A stretch of DNA of 64,000 nt from Primulina eburnea (taxonomy: Eukaryota; Streptophyta; Magnoliopsida; Lamiales; Gesneriaceae). The position numbers and the translations under genes were made by a program. The stretch spans positions 20,989,054 to 21,053,053 of the forward strand of contig NC_133101.1 of assembly GCF_022965805.1 (NCBI RefSeq), in the 5' to 3' direction. This document shows positions 24,365 to 36,954 of this stretch, piece by piece. Position 1 is the stretch's first letter. Every line of letters begins with the position of its first letter. The notes under the pieces were generated by a model. That model was not told where the DNA came from, ran no database searches, and was given only the letters and a program-made list of their open reading frames with translations.

Positions 24365-25601
24365 TTGACCCGTCTGTGCGATAAGAGAATTATAGACGTA
24401 TATATGATTTTGAAACTAAAATAAAGGAAACTATATGGAAAAGAGACCTCGAAATCAAGGGTCCCTGGGGGCAATCCACCCCCGGACCTCGACAGACTAA
24501 CAATGTTTCTCAGAAGAGCTAGCCCAATGGATTGCGGCGGCTATTCAGGAGGGCATGGCAGGAAAATTACCCCCAACAAGAGCCATTTATATGAGCACGA
24601 AGAGTCTGAAGAGGAATCCAATCCTCGGGACAAGTCTAAACAAAGGTGGAGATTTCTCAGGTGGGTTCAAAGGCTCTTACCGTGGCCGAGGAGTTAGAAG
24701 AACTGAGAAAGAAGATGATGTGACTAGATCAACCTTTTTCCTAGAAGTGTATGATGAGATGGTCGCAGGTGGAAAATAAAAGGACAAGAATGGAAGGAGA
24801 TGATAGCATGTCAGGAAGAGGAGAAGTACACTCGATTAGAGAAGTGTAAGCAGTGATAGAAGAAGAGAAGAAAAAAGTAAAGATAGTTCTCAGGCATCCC
24901 TTAAAACAACCAAGGTAGTCCGAGATCTTGAACCAGTTTCCCGGGTCGAGTTGTTGGCTTGCTTAAAGAAGAATGCTAATATTTTCGCATGTTCATCCGC
25001 ATAGTTGGTAGATATCTCGGCCAATGTAGCTGAGCACAAACTAAATATCATCCCAAGTTTCTGACCAATAAAACGTAAGAAGAGGCATTTTGGACTCGAG
25101 AAAGATAAAATGATAGCAGAAGAAGTTCAAGGATTGTTGAAAGCCGGGAAATCCGAGAAGTCCGATTCCCTACCTTGCTATCAAATGTGGTCCTAGTCTC
25201 AAAAATCACTGGAAAATAGAGAATATGCATGGACTTCAAGGACCTTAATAAACACCTGCCCAAAATATTGTTATCCTCTACCCCGAGTCAACGAGCTATT
25301 GGATTCCACCTCAAGGTACGAGCTCTTTTACTTCATGGGCGCTTATTAGGGATATAACCAAATCTCTCTGTCCCGAGAATACCAGGAAAAATTAAGTTTC
25401 ATCACCGCAGAGGATACATTCTACTACATGGTCATGCCTTTCGGCTTGAAGAATGTTGTGGCCACATACCAAATTTTGATGGACAAATTATTTGGAAGAC
25501 AAGTTGGAAGAAATATGGAGGTGTGCATGGATGAAATTTTGATCAAATCCCGAGCCAGGTCTTGTTTCATCCCGGATTTGAGGTTATATTTTCAACTCTA
25601 A
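24365..25601 (+). pseudogene. gag remnant and first part of RT of the Tat element
   Basis: No long frame survives. From about 25080 broken frames give RT features: a region with LLKAG (entry to the fingers), a YNQI-like motif, MPFGLKNVVATYQ and a degenerate active site (VCMDEIL where YVDDML is usual). The frame stops at the Harbinger insertion and continues on its other side at 41170. Protease and C-terminal gag are missing between about 24800 and 25050. Confidence 0.75.
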
Positions 25602-26363
25602 TGTTGCCTTTGGTTTAAATGATAGGATTATTGAATGATTACTATATAAATATTAAAATATATAATAAATAAGAATTTGTAAGTTGTGTTGAAAATAATG
25701 TTGGGTTTGGTTTGATTTTAAATAGTATTATCAACTAATTATTTAATTTGTTTTTACAAAAATACCCTTTGATGTTTATTTATTTATTTATTAATCTAAT
25801 ACCTAATGTTGTTACTTCTCTTTTCTTCTGCGCACTATCTTGAAAGAAAAAACTAGCCGATAAAAACATGAAGAGCTCCGCATAGATCTACAAATTGTGG
25901 TATAAAATCTCTGGATCTTGAGTATTATGAGTCAATCCGACATACAAAAGAGTGAAATTGGATTGTGCAGGTTCATATTCGGTCAAAATCATGAGAATAT
26001 ATAACTGAGAACATATTTTGTGGAAAGAAATTCGATCTCCAACCATTTTACTACACATGAATGTGAGTAAGTTTAACAAAATATAAGTTTTTCTTCTTTT
26101 ATGAATGTTTCTTCACTTCTCTGATATTTTGTAGAAATATGTTGAAAACATAATTTTGAAATATACGACAAAAGAAATGAGTTTCATGTTTTATGGGTGT
26201 TGATTGTACATGTTATTCAACATTTAATTTTTATTATTCGATGGTTAAGGAATTCAATGCCATCATTCACTACAAGATGAAAACTAGTTTACTATGTCTT
26301 TGGTCTACTAGATTCTAGTATTTATGAAACAATTATTTGGGTTAAAATTTAATTTAACCATAA
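25602..26363. other. Left end of the Harbinger element, noncoding
   Basis: AT-rich subterminal DNA containing the left inverted repeat. No gene seen. Confidence 0.55.
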
Positions 26364-26417
26364 ATGTATTGTTATATAACTCATTTGCCGCATCATTCAA
26401 TCTTTTTTATAGCTTTG

Positions 26418-26896
26418 ATGGAAGTGAAGACACCATCACAGTGCGAGTTCGGCAATGAGTTTATGCTATTACGTCAAGCTGGTCAATATTCAGCCAGACA
26501 AAGACACTATTTTATATGTCCAGCTGGTTTGAAACACGGAATCGTTTCTTTTGTTATAATGAGTATAATGTGGAAATAGTTTCTCGGAACAAGGAACCAT
26601 CATCCAAAATTGAAATGAGTTCAAATTCATCACAAAATCCTACTCCCCCTTGTAGAATGCTTTGGCACAAACATGCATATCATGCATCTTCTAGTGCACG
26701 ATCTATTACTTTGAAGAATATCGATATAGTTGACACAGAACAACACGTTGAAACCTCGACCACATCCGGGATAAAAAATGATGCAGTGGAGCACACACCT
26801 TTATCTGTTGAAGAAGTTTGTTGTTGTTTTTGTTGCGTTTTCACATTACTTTGTGCAATGATGTTTTTCGTGCTTGTTATTGTTATTTCTATGTAA
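26418..26896 (+). pseudogene. Possible GRF-type zinc-finger ORF with a C-terminal membrane segment
   Basis: Two overlapping frames read as one protein with a frameshift near 26535. The first begins MEVKTPSQCEFGNEF and contains RQRHYFICPAG. The second continues with NRFFCYNEYN, a serine/threonine-rich linker, and a hydrophobic cysteine-rich end (FTLLCAMMFFVLVIVISM) that looks membrane-spanning. The spacing of C, G, F-x-C-P and FF-x-Y recalls the GRF zinc finger, and short GRF proteins with a C-terminal membrane segment are numerous in plants. The Cys-x-Cys is imperfect (CEF), so the match is weak. It lies inside the Harbinger element, on the opposite strand to the transposase, and may be captured cargo or an ancillary gene. 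Confidence 0.4.
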
Positions 26897-27307
26897 GTAC
26901 AATGTTCTGTGTATGTTTATTGTTTTGTAATATCGTGGTGAAAAATGGAGAAGATATAGAACATTGATGTTTGATCTGGTATATGTCATTGAGTCTTTGT
27001 TAATTCTATTTTGTTATCAACTATAATCATTTTTGGATTTGTAATTTTGGTTTATTGAAATTGTGGTATTAGTTTACTTTGTGTTAGTTTATATTTAAAT
27101 GTTCAGTATACTTTCCAATGTAATTTGAGCATTAGATTTGTTTTCTTACCCGTATCAATGAATGTAAATTCAGTTGTAATCAAATCTTTACATGATGCAA
27201 AGAAGCAATGGTAAGATGACAATAAGAACCCCATTCACACATTTGCTTATGTTTAGAATTTATCCTTAAATTCATAATTTACTGATTTGAACAACTTTTG
27301 TGCAGGA
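26897..27307. other. Harbinger-internal noncoding DNA
   Basis: No gene or repeat recognised. A possible splice acceptor (tttgtgcag) at 27298-27305 precedes the duplicated segment. Confidence 0.4.
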
Positions 27308-27534
27308 ATTTCCATAGTGCGGAGGAGTAATAATAGCCAAGGCTTAAGGTGCAGGAGTATCGACGAGTTGTAAATTTGTAGTGTGATGCAACTGGTGTAT
27401 GAATTTATCTATTTTTCAAAGCTCTATGGTATTTGATCTTAAATCAACTTTGCATATGGCCACAGCCCAAGGGCAGATCAAGGTGAGAATAGTTTATTTG
27501 CATGTATGACATTTATTTATATACATATACTATG
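27308..27534 (+). repeat. Duplicated flank X, copy 1
   Basis: This 227-bp segment (atttccatagtgcggagg ... catatactatg) recurs nearly identically at 33741-33969. Each copy directly precedes a copia-like LTR that begins tgaaggatcg. Confidence 0.85.
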
Positions 27535-28960
27535 TGAAGGATCGTTTGCAGAGCACCTTAAGGTGCTTCAAACAAAATATTCTCCAAGAGCTGCAATAGC
27601 TCGTGTTCTAAGAATGTATACACCGATAAATTAAATCGAATTTGGTTTTATAACCAAGCGGAAAACACTCAAAATAATCCTTCGTTAAGAAACACTGATA
27701 TATTTTTATATCGTATGTAATTGAATAACTGAAAAAAGGTATATTAGCTTTTGCACTTATCAGTTTAGTTATGCCGACAACTGAACCGACGAATACTCTA
27801 ATTGATCTAAACAGTTTTAAAATAACAGTTAATAAGTTAAATACATAAGATATGTTTATGGATGTTCGAAGACTCCAACTGCTCCTACGTCACCCATTCT
27901 ACCCCCTCAGATAGGATTCAGTAGAAGACTTTGATTTATACAATTATTTGTACAAATCCACTCAGCTTAGGACTTACACTACTGTCTAATTGAACTCTTA
28001 GACTAGATTGAAGGCAACACCTTCCAGTCAACACTTGTTTAATGTATATGTGAGAAAGACTACATACACAAGTTTATTGTTTTTGTGCAAGACTGTATTT
28101 GAGTGGTGGTGGTGTGTGTGTGTGTGAGAACTGATCTCTGAAAACTACCCGAAAGTGTTCTCACACACTGAGAGAAATATCCTTCTAAACTAAGCTGATA
28201 TGGCTGAGTGTTCTCTCTGGGAAAAATGCTTCTTGTAAGCTGATAAATAAATAAGTGTGCCCTTTCTTTTTATCTTCATACACTCTAGTATATGCTCTCT
28301 CTTGTTGTTCTTGCTGATGGTCTTGAGCTTGTATATATAGAGGCATTTGGACCGTACTTCAAGACTCATCACATGTGATCGTTGCAGCTTTGAATGATTT
28401 CCTTGGTAAATGTGTCTTGACTTTTCTGACATGCCTCCAGGAATCTCTCGGCTTTAATCTTTGCTGCAACGTCCATTATTATACCTTTGATCGTACAATT
28501 ATTTGTATCTTTGTGCGTAGCTGGAGTCCACTAAGATAAGCTTGTCTTGATCTGCAACTGAATGATTCCTAACTGATGTGCCTAACTGGTCATCTGAACT
28601 GATCTTCAGTTGGACTGGTGAAATCAGTTGACTCGTCAGTTGAACTGATTTCACTCTTTCAGTTGAACTGGTCAGCTGAGTTCTTCATCAGTTGAGCTCT
28701 TCATCAGTTGGCCGAGCTTCTGAAGGTCTTCTGCTTAACTACCTATCTGTTGGACAATCAGTTGTTGACCTGATTTAGTTTGGTCGATCAGTTGGTCTCA
28801 TCAGTTAATATCTCGATAGCTTCAGTTTTACTTTGTTTAACTGATCAGTTCGAAGCCTGATCAGTTCCAGCTACCTGCGCACTGAGGTAAATCATTAGAA
28901 ACAAAATAGCAAGTTTTGTTAACATCTAAATCAAGATTGCGAACATCAAATATTCCAACA
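27535..28960 (-). repeat. 3' LTR of the copia-like element
   Basis: 1,426 bp; minus-strand ends TGTTGGAATATTTG at 28960 and GATCCTTCA at 27535. A TATA box (CTATATATAC) lies at 28331-28340. At least eight CAGTTG hexamers crowd 28608-28802, upstream of it. A polypurine tract abuts the LTR at 28961-28975. A near-identical LTR lies at 33970-35386. An 80-codon frame at 28190-28432 is repeated there and is LTR sequence, not a gene. Confidence 0.8.
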
Positions 28961-30052
28961 ATCTCCTCTTTTTTTATGATCACAAAACTTTTGCAGTTAA
29001 CACAATTTTAAAAGAAAAAGTTAAGAGAAAATTCTTCAGTTTGTGGGATAGCCGAAATAAAAGCTTCCCCTCAACAACTTAATGAAAAGATTTGAAAACA
29101 GTTTTTCAGTTCGAGAGATAATTCTAAACAAAAACTCCCCTCAGAAACTGAATTAAAAACTCCCTTAAAAATGTAATCATTTACACGATTAATGAAGTTT
29201 TAGTATCAATCAAGAACTTTGGGGCGACAAATATTAAGATAGCAGTTCAGTTATGTAAAGGCTAACTGGATGAACAAGATGTTTATTTAATCAAATAAGC
29301 GTCCCTTGTACTATACTTTTTGCGCACATCAACAGGTGTAAGGGAAATTGCTACTCCTGTAGCTGGTTTTAAATAACATCAAATATCAGTTACTTTACAC
29401 ATAATAGAACTGAATATACTAACAACTGGTCGCCTTGAATGCTTTGAATGTTGCAAATATTTCGAGTTTCTTTTGCCAGAAGATCAGCTAATTTGCCTTT
29501 GGACTTGATCTCTGTGCTGGCTAAATGGTCGAGCTGACTCAAACTGGACTCAACTGGTGCTGAACCACATTGCTCATTTATATTTGATCTGATATGGCAA
29601 TGAAGTGGCGGCACTTCTGATGATTAAGTTCCACTTAACTCATCAGTTTCAGCTGGTAGTTGGGTTCCGTCTGTTGATCAGTTGGACTGGTAGACTGGCA
29701 ACTGAAATTTTGTCTGATGAGCAGTTTAATTGAACTGGTGTCAGTTGAACTAAAATCCCAGCAGGCCATTTAAAACAACAAAGTTAATGAATCGAGAGAA
29801 GTGACTACAAAGTTAGTTGCTGAGCCAAGAATCTTCTCTCTCCTCATGGCAAATGCATAAAATATTTAAGAGGATTTTGAAATCAATTTTAAATAACATT
29901 TTAAAACATATTTTAAAATATCAGTTTTCAAATGTCCTTCTTAGAACAGCTGGCTTTGATACCAAGTGAAGGATCGTTTGCAGAGCACCTTGAGGTTCTT
30001 CAAACAAAATATTCTCCAAGAGCTGCAATAGCTCGTGTTCTAAAAATGTATA

Positions 30053-33000
30053 TGAAACGTCTGCTTATTCGTTTTGCTTAAAATATGCTAGAATATATAT
30101 AAAACTAATTTGAAAATACCTTGGACCATTTTAAAAATAAACAATCAACTAATATTTCAAAATCAAAAGAAAATATTTTAAATCGTAAAATCGTCAACGT
30201 TTTACCAAACCTAAAAAGTAATAAATATGAAAAGTATAGCTCATACTATACCTCTCAAAAATCTCTCATGCAATAAATAAAAGTTATAAAATATCTTTAA
30301 CATTACTTAAAATCATAATTTATAACTAGTGTAGAAAACTAGCATAGGTCCTCGGGTTATGTGCACCTTCAGTCTAGTCAGATCAACCATCAAGACCTCC
30401 ATTAAACATTATTATCATAATCACCTGCATCAATCACACCTAGTGAGTCTAAAGACTCAACACATCATAATCTTGATAACAAGTACTACATGAACAGATC
30501 ACACACAACAATGAAAATACTTGTACTTAAAATATCGTTTTCATGAAGATGCATAAACTTTAATCATAACATTTGCGTAAACCTTTTCATGATGCATGAA
30601 CTTTAAATAAAACATTTTCATGATGATGCAACAACGTTAAACAAAAACATTTTCATATCAACATAAACATCATCGTATTCGTATTCATATCCATATCCAT
30701 ATTCATGTCAACATATTCGTATTCATATTCATATTCGTTTTTGTTGAATTCAGATCGTGATTGTGACTCGTATTCTTAATCGTATTGGGTGATGGATCAA
30801 TCTAGAGAAAACCAGAGTACTGGGCGACGGAGACACCAGCAACACTCTCACCGGTCAACTCGTATTAATATATTCTTATTCGTATTCGTATCCATATCCA
30901 AGGAAATACGATCGTCGGGCTCCCACTGAGACCATAACCCTCACGATATCTCCAACATATCATCGTATTAGTCACAATTCATTCACGTCCTTCAACATTT
31001 CATATTTCCATCACTTAATAAAAACATGCATATAATATTGTTTTTCTTTTAAACCAAGCATTCAACGTATCTTTTAACGTTTTCGTTTAACATAAAAACA
31101 TAAACATTTAAAATAATAAATCATAAATTATTAAATCATACAATCCATAAACATTTAAAACCAACATTTAACATATTAAAATCATAAACATTTTAAAATA
31201 AATATTTTAACATATTAAAATCCGTAAACATTTAAAATAACGTTTTAACATATAAAAATATAAAACCATAAACATTTTAAAATAAACATCATAAAAATTT
31301 GAAATAATCATATTAGCATGTAAAACAACATTCAGGACACTACCATGACATTTACTAATTTTTAAGTGTAAAATGACCGTTTTACCCTTAGACATAAAAT
31401 TCCACGTTTTGACTTTTTCTTCATTTCATTGACTCTAATATGTCTCAAATAATTATTTTAAGCTTACATGAATTTTTCCATAATTTTATTTGGCATTAAA
31501 TCGATGAATTTTAATTTATTCTTTAAATATAACATATTACTGCGTTTTAATCCCAAATTAAACCAAACCTTAATATAAAATTTCCAAATTAAAAACTTAA
31601 ACTTTTAATAATTATTTGAGCTTAAATATAATTTTTCATAATTTATAAAGCTTAAATCTATGCGTTTTCATTAATTCTTTCGTTAACGTTTCGTGCGGCG
31701 ATAAAATCTCGGATAAATCCAAAACTTGTTATTTTGATCCCAAATTTTAAATATAACATTTTTGTTATTTATTCTACCCTTCCAGGTCATGAGCCACACT
31801 CGTGGACCCATGGATTCAATTTTAGTCTTATTATTTTCGTTTTTGACACTTAGACGAACACACCGAGCCATCTCTCAAAATACTTGAGCCACGCCCAAGC
31901 CACCTTGAGCCAAAACCTAGCCAACCCATCTAGGGACCCTCCTGACCGAGCCCAAGCCCCTGACCAGCCCATTAGACCCTCGAAAAACCTACTGCACCCT
32001 ACACCAGATTGCATGCATGTGTGGAAGTGTGTATCCTAGTTGCATTAGGACTCCTAATTGGACTAGGACTCAACTAGCTGTTAACCACTCGACCCCTCAT
32101 GACCCTAACCACCCTGGACCACGCCCAAATCAAGCCCAAGCTCCAAAACCAAAGCCACATCTCAACAACTTGTCATGGCCGAGAAACCCACATGAACATC
32201 GACTCTTTTTTCTGTTTCTAGAACCTAGCCAACTGACCCAGACCCTGAACCAGCCCCTTGTGCACCTTCTTAGGACCCTAAAGACTCATCCTAGGCTAGC
32301 CCAAGCCCTCTAGCCAAGCCCCCTATCCATCTGCACCAGCTGAACTCCTACACAACACTTTAATCATCTCTCAGGTGGGAGTCCTAGCTTGCTAGGACTC
32401 GTCCCCAGCCCTGGTCTCGAGTCCTAGGGTGGCTAGGACTCTTCCCCCGACCCATAACAGACCCTAGCCATGCCCTGGTCCCAATCGAACCCAAGCCAAG
32501 CCTATGTGATTACTGATTCCAGCTTCTATCACGTCTCATGTGCAGCATGTTAGTTCATCCTAGGACTCTTTAAATTGAGTAAAAGCGTGCCTTTACGTTT
32601 TAAACGCACGATTTTACGTTGACGATTGAAGAACGACGGCGAGGAGACGACGGCTAGAAAACCTTTGCAAAACTTGAAGCTTTTCCCTTGAAAATTATTG
32701 TGTGAGTGCCGTGTAATTTCTATAAAAGAAAAGTTTGATTTGTTGGGGGAAGTGGGACGTGTAGTTGAAGGGATTATGGGGTAGATTAGTATATTATGTA
32801 GTTAATTAAACCATTAATAAGGCTTAGGCCCACTAAGAGGTTAATTAGGCCCATTAGTTCTTAATTAAAATATTTAAAATAATTTTGTTTACATAAGTTT
32901 ATGAATTTATTAGCCGGGTTGTCAAAACGTTCGAGTTTTTGTTGAAAAACCAACACCGATAAAAATTTACGTCTCAGCGTGTAAAATCACCTCAAAAACC

Positions 33001-33291
33001 CTTATTTTCAAAAATAAGAAAAAAACATCAACCATATTTTAAATAATCAAAAACAATTATTTAATAAAAACATTTTCCATTTCATCCCTCGGACTCCGAT
33101 CCTCGATCGCAACTCGAATAACTTAAAAAATACATTTTAATGCACCAATGTAGAAAAATATATCTTAAACATGTAAATATGCATAACATAATTAATTTAT
33201 ACAATTAAAACAATTAATTGAAATACACAAGTAATTTAATAATTTGTATGCATGTGGTTCACGTGGACCCTCAAATTTTCGGAGCGTTACA
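30053..33291 (-). mobile_element. Solo LTR (Ty3/gypsy, Tekay/Del-like family), copy a
   Basis: 3,239 bp. Minus-strand ends are TGTAACGCTCCGAAAATT at 33291 and AGACGTTTCA at 30053. Flanks gtata (30048-30052) and atata (33292-33296) are a 5-bp target duplication with one mismatch. It sits in the 5' LTR of the copia-like element. It shares ends and internal motifs with copies at 43755-47847 and 49945-52873, and holds two agtcctag...ctaggact palindromes (32379-32400, 32419-32441). Family name inferred from end sequence only. Confidence 0.85.
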
Positions 33292-33740
33292 ATATACGCC
33301 GATGAATTAAATCGAATTTGGTTTTAAAACCAAGAGGAAAACACTCGAAATAATCCTTCGTTAAGAAACACTGATATATTTTGTATATCCTATGTAATTG
33401 AATAACTGAAAAAGAGTATATTAGTTTTTGCATTCATCAGTTCAGTTATGGAGACAACTGAACTGACGAATACTCTAACTGATCCAAACAGTTTGAAAAC
33501 CACAGTTAATTATTTAAATACACAGGATATGTTTATGGATGTTCGGAGACTCCAACTGCTCATACGTCACCCCTTCTACCCCATCGAGTAGGATTCACTA
33601 GAAGACTTTGATTTATACACCTCTTTGTACAAACCCACTCAGCTTAGAACTTACACTACTGCCTAATTGAACTCTTAGACTAGACTGAAGACAACACTTT
33701 TCAGTAACGTCTATGTGAGAAAGACTACATACACAAGTTT

Positions 33741-33969
33741 ATTTCCATAGTGCGGAGGAATAATAATAGCCAGGGCTTAAGGTGCAGGAGTATTGATGAG
33801 TTGTAATTTTTTAGTGTGATGCAACTGGTGTATGAATTTATCTATTTTTCAAAGCTCTATGGTATTTGATATTAAATCAACTTTGCATATGGCCACAGCC
33901 CAAGGGCAGATCAAGGTGAGAATAGTTTATCTGCATGTATGACATTTATTTATATATATATATACTGTG
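33741..33969 (+). repeat. Duplicated flank X, copy 2
   Basis: Near-identical to 27308-27534. It starts abruptly inside the truncated LTR of the copia-like element at 33740/33741, which marks the join of a tandem duplication. Confidence 0.85.
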
Positions 33970-35386
33970 TGAAGGATCGTTTGTAGAGCACCTTGAGGTG
34001 CTTCAAACAAAATATTCTCCAAGAGCTGCAATACCTCCTGTTCTAAGAATGTATACACCGATGAATTAAATCGAATTTGGTTTTATAACCAAGCGGAAAA
34101 CACTCAAAATAATGCTTCGTTAAGAAACACTGATATATTTTTATATCCTGTGTAATTGAATAACTGAAAAATGGTATATTAGCTTTTGCATTTATCAGTT
34201 CAGTTATGCCGACAACTGAACTGACGAATACTCTAACTGATATAAACAGTTTGAAAACAACAGTTAATAAGTTAAATACACAAGATATGTTTATGAATGT
34301 TCGGTCCAACTGCTCCTACGCCACCCATTCTACCCCCTCGGATAGGATTCAGTAGAAGACTTTGATTTATACAACTATTTGTACAAACCCATTCAGCTTA
34401 GGACTTACACTACTGCCTAACTGAACTCCTAGACTAGGTTGAAGGCAGCACCTTCCAGTCAACACTTGTTTAATGTCTATGTGAGAAAGACTAAATACAC
34501 AAGTTTATTGTCTTTGTGCAAGACTGTATTTGAGTGGTGGTGTGTGTGTGTGGGAACTGATATCTGAAAACTACTCGAAAGTGTTGTCATACACTGAGAG
34601 AAATATGCTTCTAAACTAAGCTGATATGGCTGAGTGTTCTCTCTGGGAAAAATGCTTCTTGTAAGCTGATAAATTAATAAGCGTGCCCTTTCTTTTTATC
34701 ATCACACACTCTAGTATGTGCTCTCTCTTGTTGTTCTTGCTGATGGTCTTGAGCTTGTATATATAGAGGCATTTGGACCATACTTCAAGACTCATCACAT
34801 GTGATCGTTGCAGCTTTGAATGATTTCCTTGGTATATGTGTCTTGACTTTTCTGACATGCCTCCAGGAATCTCTCGGCTTTAATCTTTGCTACAACGTTT
34901 ATTATTATACCTTTGATCTTACAAATATTTGTATCTTTGTGCGTAGCTGGAGTCCACTAAGATAAGCTTGTCTTGATCTGCAACTGAATGATTCCTAACT
35001 GATGTGCCTAACTGGTCATCTGAACTGATCTTCAGTTGGACTGGTGAAATCAGTTGACTCGTCAGTTGAACTGATTTCACTCTTTCAGTTGAACTGGTCA
35101 GCTGAGTTCTTCATCAGTTGAGCTCTTCATCAGTTGGCCGGGCTTCTGAAGGTCTTCTGCTTAACTACCTATCAGCTGGACAATCAGTTGTTGACCTGAT
35201 TTAGTTTGGTCGATCAGTTGGTCTCATCAGTTAACATCTCGATAGCTTCAGTTTTACTTTGCTTAACTGATCAGTTCGAAGCCTGATCAGTTCCAGCTAC
35301 CTGCGCACTGAAGTAAATCATTAGAAACAAAATAGCAAGTTTTGTTAACATCAAAATCAAGATTGGGAACATGAAATATTCCAACA
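33970..35386 (-). mobile_element. Solo LTR of the copia-like family
   Basis: 1,417 bp with the same ends, TATA box (34757-34766) and CAGTTG cluster as the LTR at 27535-28960. Flanks ctgtg (33965-33969) and atgtg (35387-35391) match at 4 of 5 positions. It has no interior or second LTR, so it is a solo LTR or the product of the tandem duplication. Confidence 0.8.
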
Positions 35387-35391
35387 ATGTG

Positions 35392-35939
35392 TGTGTGAAT
35401 AGTTTCTCTGCATGTATGACATTTATTTGGATGCTAAATTTTTTAAGGTGATTTTTCTTTTTGTGGTGTGATTTAAATTCTCAAATTATTTTTTTTAAAA
35501 AAAAGTTTGATGCTTCATATGACTATTATTTACTCAATTTCTTGGGTTTTTTGGCTTGTGGAGAAAAAATAAATAGATTGAAAAAAGGAAAATTTGTTGT
35601 CTTTACATTTTTCCTGCTTATTTTAAACATGTTGTTCGATTGACGGGGGAAAGTTTTAAATAAAATTCTTCTTAATTATTCATGATTTTCACTCTTCTTA
35701 ATTGTTTAATAATTTTTAACTGTCACATATTTAATAAAAATGAGTGTATATTTATAGGGGTTGACCTATATTTCCTACAAATATCAAATCTATTATATTC
35801 TACATCTTAGAGGACATGACATTAATTTTGGTAGATTTGTTTGTAATAAATGATTTTTCTTGTGTAATTAAGGTCATTGGTGAGTTGCATATGCTTTGTG
35901 AACTTGTCAAATTGAAAATAACTTTTTTTGGGTTTTAGC
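35392..35939. other. Harbinger-internal noncoding DNA
   Basis: AT-rich, no gene seen. The segment just after the solo LTR (gaatagtttctctgcatgtatgacatttattt) echoes the end of flank X. Confidence 0.45.
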
Positions 35940-35947
35940 TAAAAAGA

Positions 35948-36295
35948 TGTCTGTGAGTTTCAAAAGTTACTCTCAAGATTCTGTTACGAGCAAGTATATA
36001 ATACCAGTGATATCCCTCTTATCAGATGAAGAAATCGATGGTCAGTTCAACCTCCAGAAGCATAAAAAATGAAAATATTCTGGGTGTGTCTACTTCAGTG
36101 TCGTTGAAGAAAATAGCCGTCAAAACAAAGTCATTTGACCCAATAGCCGACACATACTAGAAAGAAATGATGAAGCATGCACCAACCAAGAAGCATACCA
36201 TTATTGTAGAAACCGGTGTGATGAAGAAGCGTTTTGCAACAGATAATTGTGTACCAGTTGTTATCGTGGATACATCGAGCAAATCGAGTGGGTAA
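35948..36295 (+). pseudogene. Broken coding remnant inside the Harbinger element
   Basis: Begins with ATG at 35948 (MSVSFKSYSQDSVTSKYI, then PVISLLSDEEIDGQ). Coding-like composition moves to another frame (KIAVKTKSFDPIADTY, then KHTIIVETGVMKKRF) after a stop near 36070. I do not recognise the family. Its position between the GRF-like ORF and the Myb-like ORF suggests an extra gene of the element or captured host sequence. Confidence 0.35.
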
Positions 36296-36539
36296 ACATG
36301 TTATTTTCTTCATTAAGTTAATATGTCTACGACCACCTTTTTGATTATTTTGCAATGTATTTTAGTTGTATATGTATTCGATGGTTAGGTGGACAAGACA
36401 ATTTTTTTTTTTTTGGTGTGCTACAGTGGGTTGTGTATGAACAAATATTTCTATGTTTTGATGCTTAAGCTTCCTAGATTTGTATTGAAAAATTCGGATA
36501 TTTGGCTATATATTAATGAAATATTTCTATATTAATGTG

Positions 36540-36770
36540 TCTAGTATAAGAAAATAACAGCCAATTCACATACAATCTAATATTTAGGTTTTGATATTAT
36601 GTTTTATATATTTCTCTATGATGTGATATAGATGTTCAAATAACAGTGTCTATCTAAGAAAAAAACATCCAATGCATATACAATCTAATATGTAGTTATT
36701 CCTTTGTGATGTGTTATAGTTGTTCAAATAATAGTATCTATTTAAGAAAATATCAGCCCAAGATAAGTGT
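36540..36770. repeat. ~110-bp tandem duplication
   Basis: The units begin gaaaataacagcc near 36549, gaaaaaaacatcc near 36658 and gaaaatatcagcc near 36747. They share acatacaatctaatat and gatgtgatatagatgttcaaataa. Confidence 0.65.
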
Positions 36771-36954
36771 TTGATGCAGCAGTACAAGTTTTCCAAATTG
36801 AATGAAACAAATTCATTATAAAACAAGTTCAATCTTACCAAAATAACTGGAAGTTAATATCACCCCAAAAGTGATACATCAAAAGGCATGGAAAGTTCCT
36901 GATGCACAAAAGAAATTCAGTACCTCCAAAAACTAATTGCATGGTAACTTAATA

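Larger units (their letters stand above)
27535..33740 (-). mobile_element. Copia-like non-autonomous LTR retroelement with nested solo LTR
   Basis: On the minus strand: a truncated 5' LTR (33740-33292 and 30052-29967, split by a solo LTR), a primer site, a ~1.0-kb interior without gag or pol, a polypurine tract and a complete 3' LTR (28960-27535). The primer site at 29952-29964 reads TGGTATCAAAGCC, a variant of the initiator-Met type used by many copia elements. The interior (28961-29966) has only short frames, so mobility would depend on a helper element. Confidence 0.75.

Noticed and set aside
28190..28432. 80-codon ORF repeated at 34616-34858
   Set aside because: It is conserved only because both are copies of one LTR; it has no recognisable domain and spans the TATA/leader region.
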